DNA of 64,000 bases from Nakamurella sp. A5-74 (GTDB lineage: Bacteria > Actinomycetota > Actinomycetes > Mycobacteriales > Nakamurellaceae): positions 3,410,001-3,474,000 of the forward strand of contig NZ_CP159218.1 in assembly GCF_040438885.1 (NCBI RefSeq), written 5' to 3'. The position numbers were made by a program, and so were the translations under genes. The notes below the pieces were generated by a model. It did not search any database and had not been told where the DNA came from. It saw only the letters and a list, made by a program, of their open reading frames with translations. The first letter of the stretch is position 1. Every line of letters starts with the position of its first letter. This document shows, piece after piece, positions 46,401 through 53,954 of the stretch.

Positions 46401-49400
46401 AGTCAGCGGCGTCGAGGTCGACGGCGGCGCGCCGGGGACCTGCGACGTGACCACCGCGGAGATCATCTGCACCATCGGCGATCTCGCCCCCGGTTCTGCT
46501 GCCGCCGTGACGCTCACGGTGACGGCGACGGTGGATCCGGGTCGGACGGCGGACCTCACCAACGTGGTCTCGGTGGTCGGCGACACCGGTGCCTACACCG
46601 ATCCCGACACCGCGAACAACACCGCCACGGTCGACACCGAGATCGGCACCAGCGCCGATCTCGCCGTGGTCAAGAGTGGTCCCCCATCGGTGACCGCCGG
46701 GGGCCGGATCACCTGGACCCTGCGGGTCGCCAGCAAGGGCCCGTCGGTCGCCACCGACGTCACCCTCACCGATCTGGTCCCGAACTATGTCTCCGACGTG
46801 ACGTTCGACGCCCCCGACGGAGTGAGCTGCCCGGCCGGCGTCTGCGCGCTGGGCGACGTGGTCCCTGGCGCCGACATCACCGTCACCGTCACCGGAACCG
46901 TCGACCCGGACCGGCGGGCCGACGTGGTCAACACTGCCACCGTTGCCTCATCCACACCCGACCCGCAGGCTGCCGACAACTCCGACACCGAGACGACCGG
47001 GGTCGACATCTCCTCGGACGTCCAGATCTCCGTGGACGCCGTCACCACGTCGGTCTCACCCGGCGAGCGGGCTGCCTGGACCGTCACCGTGCAGAACAAC
47101 GGTCCGTCCTCCGCCCGTGGTGTCACTGTCGTCGACACCCTGCCGGCCGGGCTGACCGGCGAGCAGTTCACCGCCCCGAACGGCGTCACCTGTGAGCTCG
47201 TTGGCCGCGTGCTGTCCTGCGACTTCGGCGCCCAGGTTCTGGATCCCGGCGCCGGTAGTGCGCTGCAGATCACGGTGAGCGGCGTCGTCCCGTCGGACAC
47301 CACGGCGACCGAGGTCGTGAACTCCGCGACCGTGTCGAGTGTGACGCCGGATCTGAACGAGGAGAACGACACCGCGTCGGCATCCGTGTCGCTGGTGCCG
47401 TCGGCCGACCTGTCCGTCGTCAAGACCGGGCCCAGCGGACCGGTGACCGCCGGTGAGTCCATCAAGTGGACGATCACGGTGACCAACGACGGCCCGGCGA
47501 CCGCCCGCGGGGTGACGGTCACCGACACGCTGCCCGCCGGTGTCAGCGGCATCGCCTTCGCCCCGTCTGCCGGCTCCTGCACCACCGCAGGGGTCTGCAC
47601 GCTGGGCGCGATCGCCGCGGGGCGTACCGCGACGGTCGTCGTCTCGGGAACCGTCACCGCGGACTACGCGGGCGACGCGGTCACCAACGTCGCTGTCGTG
47701 GACGCTGACACCGCGGATCCGGTCGGCGGCAACAACTCCTCCAGTGTCGACACCGACGTCGACGCGCTGGCGGACCTGACGATCACCAAGCTCGGGCCCG
47801 ACACGGTGGTCGCCGGTGGGACCATCGAGTGGACCATCACCGTCACCAACGACGGATCGTCGCTGGCCCGGTCGGTCCGGGTCAACGACCTCACCCCCGA
47901 CGGTGTCTCCGGGATCCTCTTCACCCCGAGCGTCGGCACCTGTGCGGATGCCCTGTGCGCACTGGGCGACCTGGCGCCGGGGGCGTCCGCGACCATCACC
48001 GTCACCGGCACCGTCGACCCCGACACCATCGGACGCATCGAGAACATCGCCTCGACGACCTCGGACACCCCGGACGAGGATCCGTTCGACCAGGCCACCG
48101 CGATCACCGACGTCACCGGCAGCGCCGACCTGGCGCTCACCAAGACGGTCGGCCCCGATCCGGTGGTGCCCGGTCAGCCGGTCACCTTCACCCTGACGGC
48201 CACCAACGCCGGTCCGTCGGTCGCCCGCGACGTGGTGTTCACCGACGTGGTGTCGGCCGACGTCACCGATCCCACCGCGACCGGCATCGGCGCGGTGTGC
48301 AGCACGGCCCCCGCCGGCGACGGCGCCACCCTGGTCACCTGCACCGCCACCGATCCGCTGGCCGACGCCGGCACCCTGACGGTGACGATCACCGGCATCC
48401 TGGCCGCCGATGTCGACCCCGGCACGCTGTCCAACACCGCGTCGCTCGCTTCCGGCACACCGGATCCGCGCTCCGGCAACAACACGGCAACGGTCGGTGC
48501 CACCACCGCGACCGCCGATCTCACCGTGCGCAAGACGGCGGACGTCGCCGAGGTCGGACCCGCCGGGACGATCAGCTGGACTGTCGAGGTCAGCAACGCC
48601 GCCGACGCCCAGGGCCCGGCCCGCTCCGTGGTGCTCACCGACACCCTGCCCGCCGGCGTGGACGTCACCGCCGTGACAACCTCCGCCGGCACCTGCGACC
48701 CCGTCGACGGACGATCGCTGAGCTGCCTGCTGGGCACCATCACGCCCGGAAGCACCGTCATCGTCACCATCACCGCCACCGTCGACGACCGGCGGACCGG
48801 CACCCTGGTCAACACCGCCACCGCGCTGTCCCCCGACGAGGGGGTGCCGGCCGACAACACCGACCGGCTCGACGTTCCTGTCACCCCGACGGCGGACCTG
48901 TCGTTCACCAAGACGGTCTCCCCGGATCCCGTCGTGCCCGGCGCCAAGGTGGTATTCACGTTGACCGCCACCAACGACGGCCCGTCCCCGGCAGACGACG
49001 TCACCTTCACCGACCTGGTGCCCGGCACCGTCACCCACGTGACCGCTGCCGGCGCCGGAGTCACCTGCACCGAGACCCCGCAGGGCGCCAGCACGTTGGT
49101 CTCCTGCACCGCCACCGGCCCGCTGGCCGACGGGGGCACTCTCGTCGTCACCATCACCGGAACCCTCGACGACGACGTCGGTCCCGGCGCACTGGCCAAC
49201 TCCGCGTCGGTGTCGACCAGCACGGCGGACCCGGACCTCGCGAACAACCAGGACACCGTCGGCACCGTCACCGCGACCGCCGACCTGTCCGTCACCAAGA
49301 CCGCCGACGTCCCCGAAGTCCGGCCCGGCGGCACCATCGTCTGGACCATCGAGGTCAGCAACGCCGCCGACGCGCAGGGCCCGGCCCGCGCCGTCGACCT

Positions 49401-52032
49401 CATCGACACCCTGCCCACCGGCATCGACGTCACTTCGGTGACACCCTCTGCCGGCACGTGTGCACAGGTCGAGGGACAGTCGCTGGTCTGCTCGCTCGGG
49501 TCCATCGCCCCCGGAGCGACGGTCACCGTCACCGTCACCGCGACCGTCGACGACCGCCGCACCGGCAGCCTCACCAACAATGTCGTCGTCAGCTCCCGCG
49601 ACGACATCGACGGCGCAGGTGCGCCCGTCCAGGCGATCACCCCGGTCACCCCGACCGCCGACCTGTCACTCACCAAGACGCTCACCCCGGATCCCCTGGT
49701 GCCCGGCGAGGACGTGACGTTCACCCTGACCGCCACCAACAACGGCCCCTCGCCCGCCGAGGACGTCACCTTCACCGACGTGGTCGCCGGCACCGTCTCG
49801 GGCGTCACCACGGACGACCACGGCGTGATGTGCAGCACCGCACCGGCCGGCGACGGCGCCACCGTGGTCACCTGCACCGCGACCGATCCGCTGGCCGACG
49901 CCGGCACCCTCGTCGTCACGATCACCGGCACCCTGGACGCCGACGTCGACCCCGGCGCGCTGTCCAACACCGCGGCGGTCGCCTCGGCGACCTTCGACCC
50001 GACGTCCGCGAACAACGCCGCCACCGCCGGCGCTGCCACTGCCACCGCTGATCTGACGGTCAGCAAGACCGCCGACGTCACCGAGGTCCGGCCGGGCGAG
50101 GCCATCACCTGGACCGTCACCGTGCGCAACGCCGTGGACGCGCAGGGTCCGGCCCGCTCGATCGTCCTCACCGACATCCTGCCCGCCGGCATCGAGGTCA
50201 CGAGCGTCACGGTCGGCCCCGATACCGCAGGCAGCTGCGACCCGGTCGACGGCAGGCCACTGGTCTGCACGCTCGGCTCGCTGGCCCCAGGGGCAGCCGT
50301 GACGGTCACCGTCACGGCGACGGTCGACGACGACCGGACGGGCACGCTCGCCAACAGTGCGTCTGCGGTGTCGCCGGACGAGAGCGATCCGCGGGACAAC
50401 ACGGTGACCCTGGACGTCCCGGTCACCGACAGTGCGGACGTGTCGCTCACGAAGTCGGTCTCCCCGGACCCGCTGGTGCCGGGCGGCCCGGTCAAATACA
50501 CCCTCACCGCGACGAACGCGGGTCCGGCAACAGCCCGCGACCTGGTGTTCACCGACGTCGTCGCCGGCGTAGTCGACGTCACCCACGCCGGCGGTGCCGG
50601 GGTGGAGTGCAGCAGTACACCGCAGGGTGACGACACCGTCGTGACCTGCACCGCGATCGGGCCGCTGGCGGACGCCGGCAGCCTGGCGGTCACCATCACC
50701 GGCACCCTGGACCCCGCGGCGGAGCCGGGTGAGGTGTCCAACACCGCTGCCGTCACGTCCAGCACCGCCGACCCCGACACCACGAACAACACGGCGACGG
50801 TCGGGGCCGAAACCGCACAGGCCGACCTGTCGGTCACCAAGACGGCGAACGTGGATGCGGTCCTGCCGGGCGGCGACATCACCTGGACGATCGTGGTCCG
50901 CAATGCGGATGACGCGCAGGGTCCGGCGCGGTCCGTGCTGCTCACCGATGCCCTGCCCGAGGGTGTCGACGTGAGCGGGGTCGAGGTGAGCGGGGCGCAA
51001 GCCTCCGCCGGCTGCTCCGACGTCGACGGCCGGTCGCTGGTGTGCTCGCTGGGGTCCATCGCCCCGGGAGCCGCCGTGACCGTCACCGTCACCGGCACGC
51101 TCGGAGACCGGGCCGGCGGATCGCTGGTCAACACCGTCGGCGTCCTCTCTCCGGACGAGGCTGCGCCGGCGGACAACGTGGCCACCGTCAGCACTCCCGT
51201 CACACCGGCGGCCGACCTGGTGATCACCAAGACCCCGGCCACCGATCGCGTCGTCGCAGGCGGCAGGCTCGACTGGACCATCACCGTCCGCAACGACGGA
51301 CCGGTGGATGCGCCGGACGTGCAGATCACCGACGAGCTGCCGGCCGGCCTGACCGTCGACACGGCCGCGCTGCCGGACGGGTGTGCCGCTGTCGACGTCC
51401 ACACGGTGCGCTGTTCGCTCGGCACCGTGCCGGACGGGACTACGCGCACCATCGTGCTCCGGACGGTGGTGGACGCAGGCTTCTCGGGTGCGATCGAGAA
51501 CACGGCCGTCGTGCTCGGCGGAGTGGCGGACCAGGATCCGGCATCCAACACAGCCGTCGGCGACGCCGTGGTCGAGGCTGCGGTGCCGCCGACCACTACG
51601 GTTCCGACCGTTCCGACTGTTCCGACCACCGTGCCGACGGGGCCGACCACCGTTCCGACGGGGCCGACCACGGGGCCTACAGGTACGACCACGGTGCCAA
51701 CAGGTACGACCACGGTGCCAACGGGTACGACCACGGTGCCAACGGGTACGACCACGGGGCCTGCGACCTCGGTGCCCACAGCAACGGTGCCCACCTCGGT
51801 ACCCACAGGGACGGTACCCACAGGAACGTCAGCCCCCACCGGCACCACGGCGCCGGCAGTTCCGACGACTGGACCGACGACCGCACCGACGACCGGGCCC
51901 AGCAGTCCCACGCCGCCGGGTGAACTGCCGAACACCGGCGCTCCGGTCACGTCCCTGTTGTGGTGGGCATTGGGTCTGCTGTTGGCCGGAGCCGGACTGG
52001 TGCTCCTCCAGCGCAGGAGGCGCCAGTCTTGA
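37471..52032 (+). CDS. giant cell-wall-anchored DUF11-repeat protein
   Basis: 4853 aa from ATG 37471; an earlier in-frame ATG at 37381 lacks a ribosome site and would hide the signal peptide. Signal peptide with hydrophobic LLTVLMLIAGILTITTL and an AAAA cleavage region. Residues about 40-370 form the N-terminal domain often found before DUF11 repeats. About 34 DUF11 beta-sandwich repeats follow, mostly beginning ADL/ADV...TK and containing TVTNNGPS and TDTLPAG. In residues about 3552-4580 two repeat subtypes alternate four times. A Pro/Thr/Gly linker (about 4705-4815, with 21-bp DNA repeats) precedes the LPNTG sortase signal, a membrane helix and RRRRQS. Probably a long surface stalk for adhesion or cell contact. 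No sortase gene is nearby. Confidence 0.93.
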   Translation: MSRHSSTGTIIGRDGAKRTLLTVLMLIAGILTITTLPSVAPPAAAAIQQDFVASFNAQQNGAITVTGNSQMTCPAATACTTARNTVPTANQTTGSNNDFAMQFVDNDGNTTTTNSTSAGLTLAGGSTVLYANLSWGARRTAGTSGVAATGNANQIKFRVPGGAYQTLTAPRSVSYPTLNGTPYNSSLDVTALVKAAGNGTYWAADISAATGADRYAGWSLTVVYQNPAFPLRDLRVYEGFADVSNGAPVTIPITGLLTPPAGTVNASVGFVVWEGDAGFAGDSASLVSAAGVSSPLSDASRPTANFFDSAISDLGTNLTNRDPAYVNNLGVDIGRVNANGLIPNGATQTNLQLTSSGDVYYPTQLTTQIDLYTPAFNAISKTVTNLSGNSPAQPGDTLEYQISFTNTGADFADNAVIRDPLPAGITYSPGTLSVLTGANPGAKTDAAGDDVGSYAAAAREVSFRVGTGATATTGGTLAPNASTSVRFRATVDRAASGTTITNVALLDYRARAINKDYTFTGNAVDTPVRELADLAVTKTSNPTSQNAGNQVTYTVTATNNGPNAAAGVVVTDTLPTGVDYVASNPPAGVTCTNSGRTVTCTASTLANGATLVIPIVVSIPSGSATGSLANTATVSATTADDVTTNNSSTATTTVTRQADVALTKSGTPASAAAGTQVTYTLTATNAGPSSAAGTQIVDQLPAGVTLVSATPSAGTCTTAGTTVTCDTGTIAAGGAVTSTLVVTVNANIAATSVTNSGSVSTTTPETVTSNNSAATTTTVTRSADLQVTKTTTTDTPFVAGRPATFVVAVRNNGPSDAAAVTISDPVPTGYTVTSLASTLGTCSDAVGTTVSCTVGTLASGATATITIRGTISPTFVPGNLSNTASAATTTTDPTAGNNSSTLTVAVVASADLSLSKSADPAQITFGSPVTYTLVVTNNGPSSSAGVATSDPLPAGFVFISGTNCVAAANNTVTCTVGTLTAGATATRSFTVSTPAGGSGNVTNTATVSATTPDPTAANNSASAVSNGVAQSDLSLTKRTVTATPVSGGTLVYELVATNNGPSSATGVVVTDTLPAGISYASSTGAACTPNGQVVTCSVGNLANGAAATIELTTRVGNNTRQAITNSATVAATTNDPTPANNTASSTVTVQAVADVAVTLVPRQTTVTAGTVVTYDLRVVNNGPATANSVVITGAVPPGLTPVAGSSGGACVVSAGTVTCNVGNLPQGQVIPIAFQATVDASTPAGPISGSARVGSTTSDPVPDNNVSNATITVVTRADLATTKTVTPTTLVAGSTATYEVTVTNNGPSDAVGATLTDTVPAGLTPGTPTASVGSCTLTGQRVDCSVARLSTGQVMTVRIPVSVPTDASGTISNTATAASATTDPDATNDAATRTSTVDRSADLQLQMVPDATGVVAGTTVTYTLTVTNAGPSIAAGSAVTDTLPAGLTVLPGGLSTSGGTCTASTDRTGVSCDFGTIPAGESRVVVIEALVASGTAAGTVLTNRASVSGTTADPTPANNTASVDVTVTTSADLRVTKAPASDTPEAGTQHGYTVSVTNNGPSLSRGVVLTDPLPTGTTYVSAISSSGSCTAVDGAIRCAIGDLAAGASATVQITVQLGAALGGRILTNAASATSAPSTGAATPDPTPANDSSTVSQIVSARSDLLLTKTITSGPVVAGQDVTYRVTLANRGPSDAANAYINDAVPAGTTYQSATASGGGSCSTVGAGSDLVIGCTWDTIPNGATRTADITFRVPADLAAGGTVTNTVTGGSDSSDPTPNTATVPGTVTYTADLVTTKTLLSGQPVAGGPVRWQITVVNNGPSTARAVTTTDTVPAALVGTTAQGPTTESCTVTGRDVACTLGDLAPNASVSVVVAGTLSADFGGDTLANTATAATTTPESATDNNTSTSTTPTATQADLSISKTGAPTALVAGSTVTWTITVTNAVGPSTASGVVVTDVIPAGVSAVNGTVPGGTCAVTEGTLRCTVASLAVGASAVVTLTGTVGSGYTGSALSNTAGVTADTPDPDRSNDSASSSNAVGRSSDVAVIMTGPATAAPGSQATWTIVVRNDGPSDATDIRLTDTLPAGVLGVSLVGPSGSCPVTDRTATCSLGALAAGQSVTLTLRATIDPDGGGTLVNSVAVTSGTADPTPANNSASVTTTLVAAADLSIVKDQIGSAVAGRTVSWVLTVDNQGPSTARNVVVTDTVPTAVTGVAASVAGGETCTVTGQQISCTVATLAPGLPDQITVTGTLAADYTGSTLSNTATVGSDTPDGDATDNTSTAIEPVSRSADLSIGKAITSGPPIAGTQVHYLIDVVNDGPSVATSVSVTDPLPAEVMNATATVTAGGSPGSSCTVAAGTISCDLGGVAVGTTVTIDVTGTLAQSVGDRLSNTATVSSSVPDPVGANNTSTATATIGESADLALTITGPGRAVAGADISWSIVVTNNGGSNARGVVLSDLIPAGVGNVVVTLPGGVVCDDPARCVLGTLAPGESVTITVGGRLSAAYSGSSVTDQASVAASTPDPDDRNNSDSTVAEIDRVATFGVTKAAEPTTLVPGRPATYTITVTNDGPSDAPASLLSDALPDGLTVRAPGVTTTQGSCTPVGRQLDCTLGTLPAGSTATITVPVSVDPAFTGSSILNQAIATNPYGPSATGSIESAVTPLADLTVTKTGPATVTAGSPLGWTIKVDNSGPSTARGVVLVDTLPAGVGDVDVTASQGSCVVTDREIRCTIGDLAAGDIASVRVTIDGVLDPSFTGTSLVNTARVSSTTPEPAGVDPGDPTEGGRRSATTTAVRQSADVQLFKVTDLTGVAPGEAVDWSIIVRNNGPSTARDLVVIDTLPAGLLDPEFTAPNGITCTAAGVCDFGDLALLPGADNQVTITVSGTVDPDATGSLIRNSADVEVADDAIDPTPDPIPGNNTDESAIALAAVADVSVTKANGPGPVLAGGPVSWTVVVTNNGPSTARDVVATDTLPSGVSGVEVDGGAPGTCDVTTAEIICTIGDLAPGSAAAVTLTVTATVDPGRTADLTNVVSVVGDTGAYTDPDTANNTATVDTEIGTSADLAVVKSGPPSVTAGGRITWTLRVASKGPSVATDVTLTDLVPNYVSDVTFDAPDGVSCPAGVCALGDVVPGADITVTVTGTVDPDRRADVVNTATVASSTPDPQAADNSDTETTGVDISSDVQISVDAVTTSVSPGERAAWTVTVQNNGPSSARGVTVVDTLPAGLTGEQFTAPNGVTCELVGRVLSCDFGAQVLDPGAGSALQITVSGVVPSDTTATEVVNSATVSSVTPDLNEENDTASASVSLVPSADLSVVKTGPSGPVTAGESIKWTITVTNDGPATARGVTVTDTLPAGVSGIAFAPSAGSCTTAGVCTLGAIAAGRTATVVVSGTVTADYAGDAVTNVAVVDADTADPVGGNNSSSVDTDVDALADLTITKLGPDTVVAGGTIEWTITVTNDGSSLARSVRVNDLTPDGVSGILFTPSVGTCADALCALGDLAPGASATITVTGTVDPDTIGRIENIASTTSDTPDEDPFDQATAITDVTGSADLALTKTVGPDPVVPGQPVTFTLTATNAGPSVARDVVFTDVVSADVTDPTATGIGAVCSTAPAGDGATLVTCTATDPLADAGTLTVTITGILAADVDPGTLSNTASLASGTPDPRSGNNTATVGATTATADLTVRKTADVAEVGPAGTISWTVEVSNAADAQGPARSVVLTDTLPAGVDVTAVTTSAGTCDPVDGRSLSCLLGTITPGSTVIVTITATVDDRRTGTLVNTATALSPDEGVPADNTDRLDVPVTPTADLSFTKTVSPDPVVPGAKVVFTLTATNDGPSPADDVTFTDLVPGTVTHVTAAGAGVTCTETPQGASTLVSCTATGPLADGGTLVVTITGTLDDDVGPGALANSASVSTSTADPDLANNQDTVGTVTATADLSVTKTADVPEVRPGGTIVWTIEVSNAADAQGPARAVDLIDTLPTGIDVTSVTPSAGTCAQVEGQSLVCSLGSIAPGATVTVTVTATVDDRRTGSLTNNVVVSSRDDIDGAGAPVQAITPVTPTADLSLTKTLTPDPLVPGEDVTFTLTATNNGPSPAEDVTFTDVVAGTVSGVTTDDHGVMCSTAPAGDGATVVTCTATDPLADAGTLVVTITGTLDADVDPGALSNTAAVASATFDPTSANNAATAGAATATADLTVSKTADVTEVRPGEAITWTVTVRNAVDAQGPARSIVLTDILPAGIEVTSVTVGPDTAGSCDPVDGRPLVCTLGSLAPGAAVTVTVTATVDDDRTGTLANSASAVSPDESDPRDNTVTLDVPVTDSADVSLTKSVSPDPLVPGGPVKYTLTATNAGPATARDLVFTDVVAGVVDVTHAGGAGVECSSTPQGDDTVVTCTAIGPLADAGSLAVTITGTLDPAAEPGEVSNTAAVTSSTADPDTTNNTATVGAETAQADLSVTKTANVDAVLPGGDITWTIVVRNADDAQGPARSVLLTDALPEGVDVSGVEVSGAQASAGCSDVDGRSLVCSLGSIAPGAAVTVTVTGTLGDRAGGSLVNTVGVLSPDEAAPADNVATVSTPVTPAADLVITKTPATDRVVAGGRLDWTITVRNDGPVDAPDVQITDELPAGLTVDTAALPDGCAAVDVHTVRCSLGTVPDGTTRTIVLRTVVDAGFSGAIENTAVVLGGVADQDPASNTAVGDAVVEAAVPPTTTVPTVPTVPTTVPTGPTTVPTGPTTGPTGTTTVPTGTTTVPTGTTTVPTGTTTGPATSVPTATVPTSVPTGTVPTGTSAPTGTTAPAVPTTGPTTAPTTGPSSPTPPGELPNTGAPVTSLLWWALGLLLAGAGLVLLQRRRRQS
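51678..51764. repeat. 21-bp in-frame repeats encoding the Thr/Pro/Gly linker
   Basis: Four near-identical 21-bp units (ACGGGTACGACCACGGTGCC type) encode TGTTTVP repeats in the wall-spanning linker before LPNTG. Such arrays change linker length easily by slippage. Confidence 0.8.
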
Positions 52033-52042
52033 TGGGCCGCTG

Positions 52043-52136
52043 ACCGGTGAGGCTCCACCTGAGGAGTCCGCACGCTGGCGCACGCCGCTCCCGCGGCACC
52101 GGCTAGTGTCGGACGCTCCGGTGGAGCCTCACCGGT
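52043..52136. repeat. 94-bp inverted-repeat element after the DUF11 gene
   Basis: A perfect 17-bp inverted repeat, ACCGGTGAGGCTCCACC at 52043-52059 and its complement at 52120-52136, encloses 60 bp. The pairing extends imperfectly inward (GGAGTCCG with CGGACGCTCC) to roughly 30 bp. It starts 10 bp past the DUF11 stop. It may be a MITE-like insertion, a terminator, or both. Confidence 0.8.
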
Positions 52137-52154
52137 GAGAGTTGTGCCGTCCGA

Positions 52155-52306
52155 CAACCGTGCTTACCGAGAACCGTGCCGACCCGACAACCGTGCCGAC
52201 CCGACAACCGTGCCGACCCGACAACCGTGCCGACCCGACAACCGTGCCGACCCGAACCGTGCTGACCGGCAACCGTGCCGACCGAGAACCGTGCGACCCG
52301 ACAACC
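52155..52306. repeat. 17-bp tandem repeat array upstream of the GCS2-family gene
   Basis: About nine units of 15-17 bp (consensus AACCGTGCCGACCCGAC), the middle four identical, end about 18 bp before the GCS2-family start. The frame through the array is open, but the GGGAG ribosome site shows that translation begins after it. Confidence 0.9.
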
Positions 52307-52324
52307 GAAGGGCGGGAGTCCGCA

Positions 52325-53803
52325 GTGGGAGATGACATCAGCAGTGGTCAGTTCACCCGTGAACAACGCCAGCGCTATCGGGAGAAGGTGCGCACCTGCC
52401 TCGACGTGTTCGAGCGCATGCTGGTGGACCACCACTTCGATTTCGACAAGCCGCTCACCGGCCTGGAGATCGAGCTCAACCTGGTCGACGAGCACCTTCA
52501 GCCGGCCATGCGCAACGCAGAAGTGTTGCACGCCATCGAGGATCCGGCGTTCCAGACCGAGCTCGGTCGGTACAACATCGAGCTGAACGTCCCCCCGCGG
52601 CCCCTGCCGGGGGAATCGGCGCTGGAACTCGAGGAACTGCTCAAGAACTCCCTGAACCATGCGGAGGAGCGGGCCAACGCCTCCGGTACCAGGATCGTGA
52701 TGATCGGCATCCTGCCGACCCTGGAGCTGGAACATCTCGAGGGTGTCGAGTGGATGAGCGCGAACCCGCGCTACCAGGCATTGGACGAGGCTGTGTTCGC
52801 CGCCCGTCGGGAGGACCTGGAGCTCGACATCACCGGCGCCGACAGCCTGCGGGTGTTCGCCAGCACCATCGCACCGGAATCCGCCTGCACTTCCGTCCAG
52901 TTGCACCTGCAGGTCTCCCCCGCCGACTTCGCGCCGAACTGGAACGCCGCCCAGGTGCTGGCCGGCCCGCAGCTCGCGCTGGGCGCCAACTCGCCGTTCC
53001 TGTTCGGCAAGCAACTGTGGGCCGAGACGCGTACCGAGCTGTTCCTGCAGGCCACCGACACCCGCTCGCCCGAGCTGCGCAACCAGGGCGTGCGGCCGCC
53101 GGTGTTCTTCGGTGAACGCTGGATCACGTCGATCTTCGACCTGTTCGAAGAGAACGTTCGGTACTTCCCCGCGCTGCTGCCCGAGACCACCGACGAGGAT
53201 CCTGAGGCCGTGCTGGCCGCGGGTGGCGCACCCAAGCTGCAGGAACTGCGGCTGCACAACGGCACCGTCTACCGCTGGAACCGTCCGGTGTACGACGTCG
53301 CCAACGGTCGACCGCACTTGCGGGTGGAGAACCGGGTGCTGCCGGCCGGGCCCACGGTCGCCGACGTGATGGCCAACGCAGCCTTCTACTACGGCGCGCT
53401 GCGCATGCTCTCGGAGGACGAGCGTCCGGTGTGGACGAAGATGTCGTTCGACGCCGCGAAGGCCAACTTCGACGCCGGCGCGCGGCGGGGTGTTGATGCC
53501 CTGTTCTACTGGCCGGGGTTCGGCGAGGTGCGCTGGGACGAGCTGATCCTGCGGCACCTGCTGCCGTTGGCCGACGAGGGCCTGTCCCGCTGGGGCGTCG
53601 CCACCAAGGCGCGTGACCGGTACCTCGGCATCGTCGCCGACCGCTGCCGGCTGCAGCGCAACGGGGCCTCCTGGCAGGTCGAGGCGGTAGCGGGACTGGA
53701 ACGTCGCGGGATGGACCGTCGCGCAGCACTGGCCAAGATGCTGGAGCTCTACTGCGAGGGCATGCATGCCGGGGATCCGGTGCACACCTGGGAGATCCCG
53801 TGA
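52325..53803 (+). CDS. GCS2-family carboxylate-amine ligase (glutamate--cysteine ligase-like)
   Basis: 492 aa from GTG 52325, fixed by GGGAG 7 nt upstream; the open frame to 52142 runs through tandem repeats. LTGLEIELNLVDEHLQP, GRYNIELNVPPRP, HLQVSPADFAPNWN and RVENRVLPAGPTVADVMAN outline the GCS2/YbdK ATP-grasp-like fold that makes gamma-glutamyl or similar amide bonds. Actinobacteria use mycothiol rather than glutathione, so a true GshA role is doubtful. A peptide or small-molecule ligase is equally possible. Confidence 0.85.
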   Translation: MGDDISSGQFTREQRQRYREKVRTCLDVFERMLVDHHFDFDKPLTGLEIELNLVDEHLQPAMRNAEVLHAIEDPAFQTELGRYNIELNVPPRPLPGESALELEELLKNSLNHAEERANASGTRIVMIGILPTLELEHLEGVEWMSANPRYQALDEAVFAARREDLELDITGADSLRVFASTIAPESACTSVQLHLQVSPADFAPNWNAAQVLAGPQLALGANSPFLFGKQLWAETRTELFLQATDTRSPELRNQGVRPPVFFGERWITSIFDLFEENVRYFPALLPETTDEDPEAVLAAGGAPKLQELRLHNGTVYRWNRPVYDVANGRPHLRVENRVLPAGPTVADVMANAAFYYGALRMLSEDERPVWTKMSFDAAKANFDAGARRGVDALFYWPGFGEVRWDELILRHLLPLADEGLSRWGVATKARDRYLGIVADRCRLQRNGASWQVEAVAGLERRGMDRRAALAKMLELYCEGMHAGDPVHTWEIP

Positions 53804-53820
53804 GCTGCCCTCCCTCGAGG

Positions 53821-53865
53821 CGAACGGTCACTCGGCGAACGGTCACTCGGCGAACTGCCACTCGG
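53821..53865. repeat. 15-bp tandem repeat upstream of mutA
   Basis: CGAACGGTCACTCGG repeats at 53821 and 53836, with a diverged third copy at 53851, in the gap between the GCS2-family gene and mutA. No cobalamin riboswitch was recognised in this short gap. Confidence 0.85.
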
Positions 53866-53954
53866 GGACCTGCCAGTTGCCGGCAGGTCCGAGGTGGGGG
53901 GCCTCACGTCGCGCGGAGTTCAATATGTGGCGGCCCAGTGCCTACCATCGGACG

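Noticed and set aside
52142-52324. N-terminal extension of the GCS2-family protein
   Set aside because: It is made entirely of translated 17-bp repeats, and GGGAG with proper spacing points to GTG 52325.
53804-53954. Cobalamin riboswitch upstream of the mutase genes
   Set aside because: The gap is short and mostly 15-bp repeats; no B12-box-like sequence was found.
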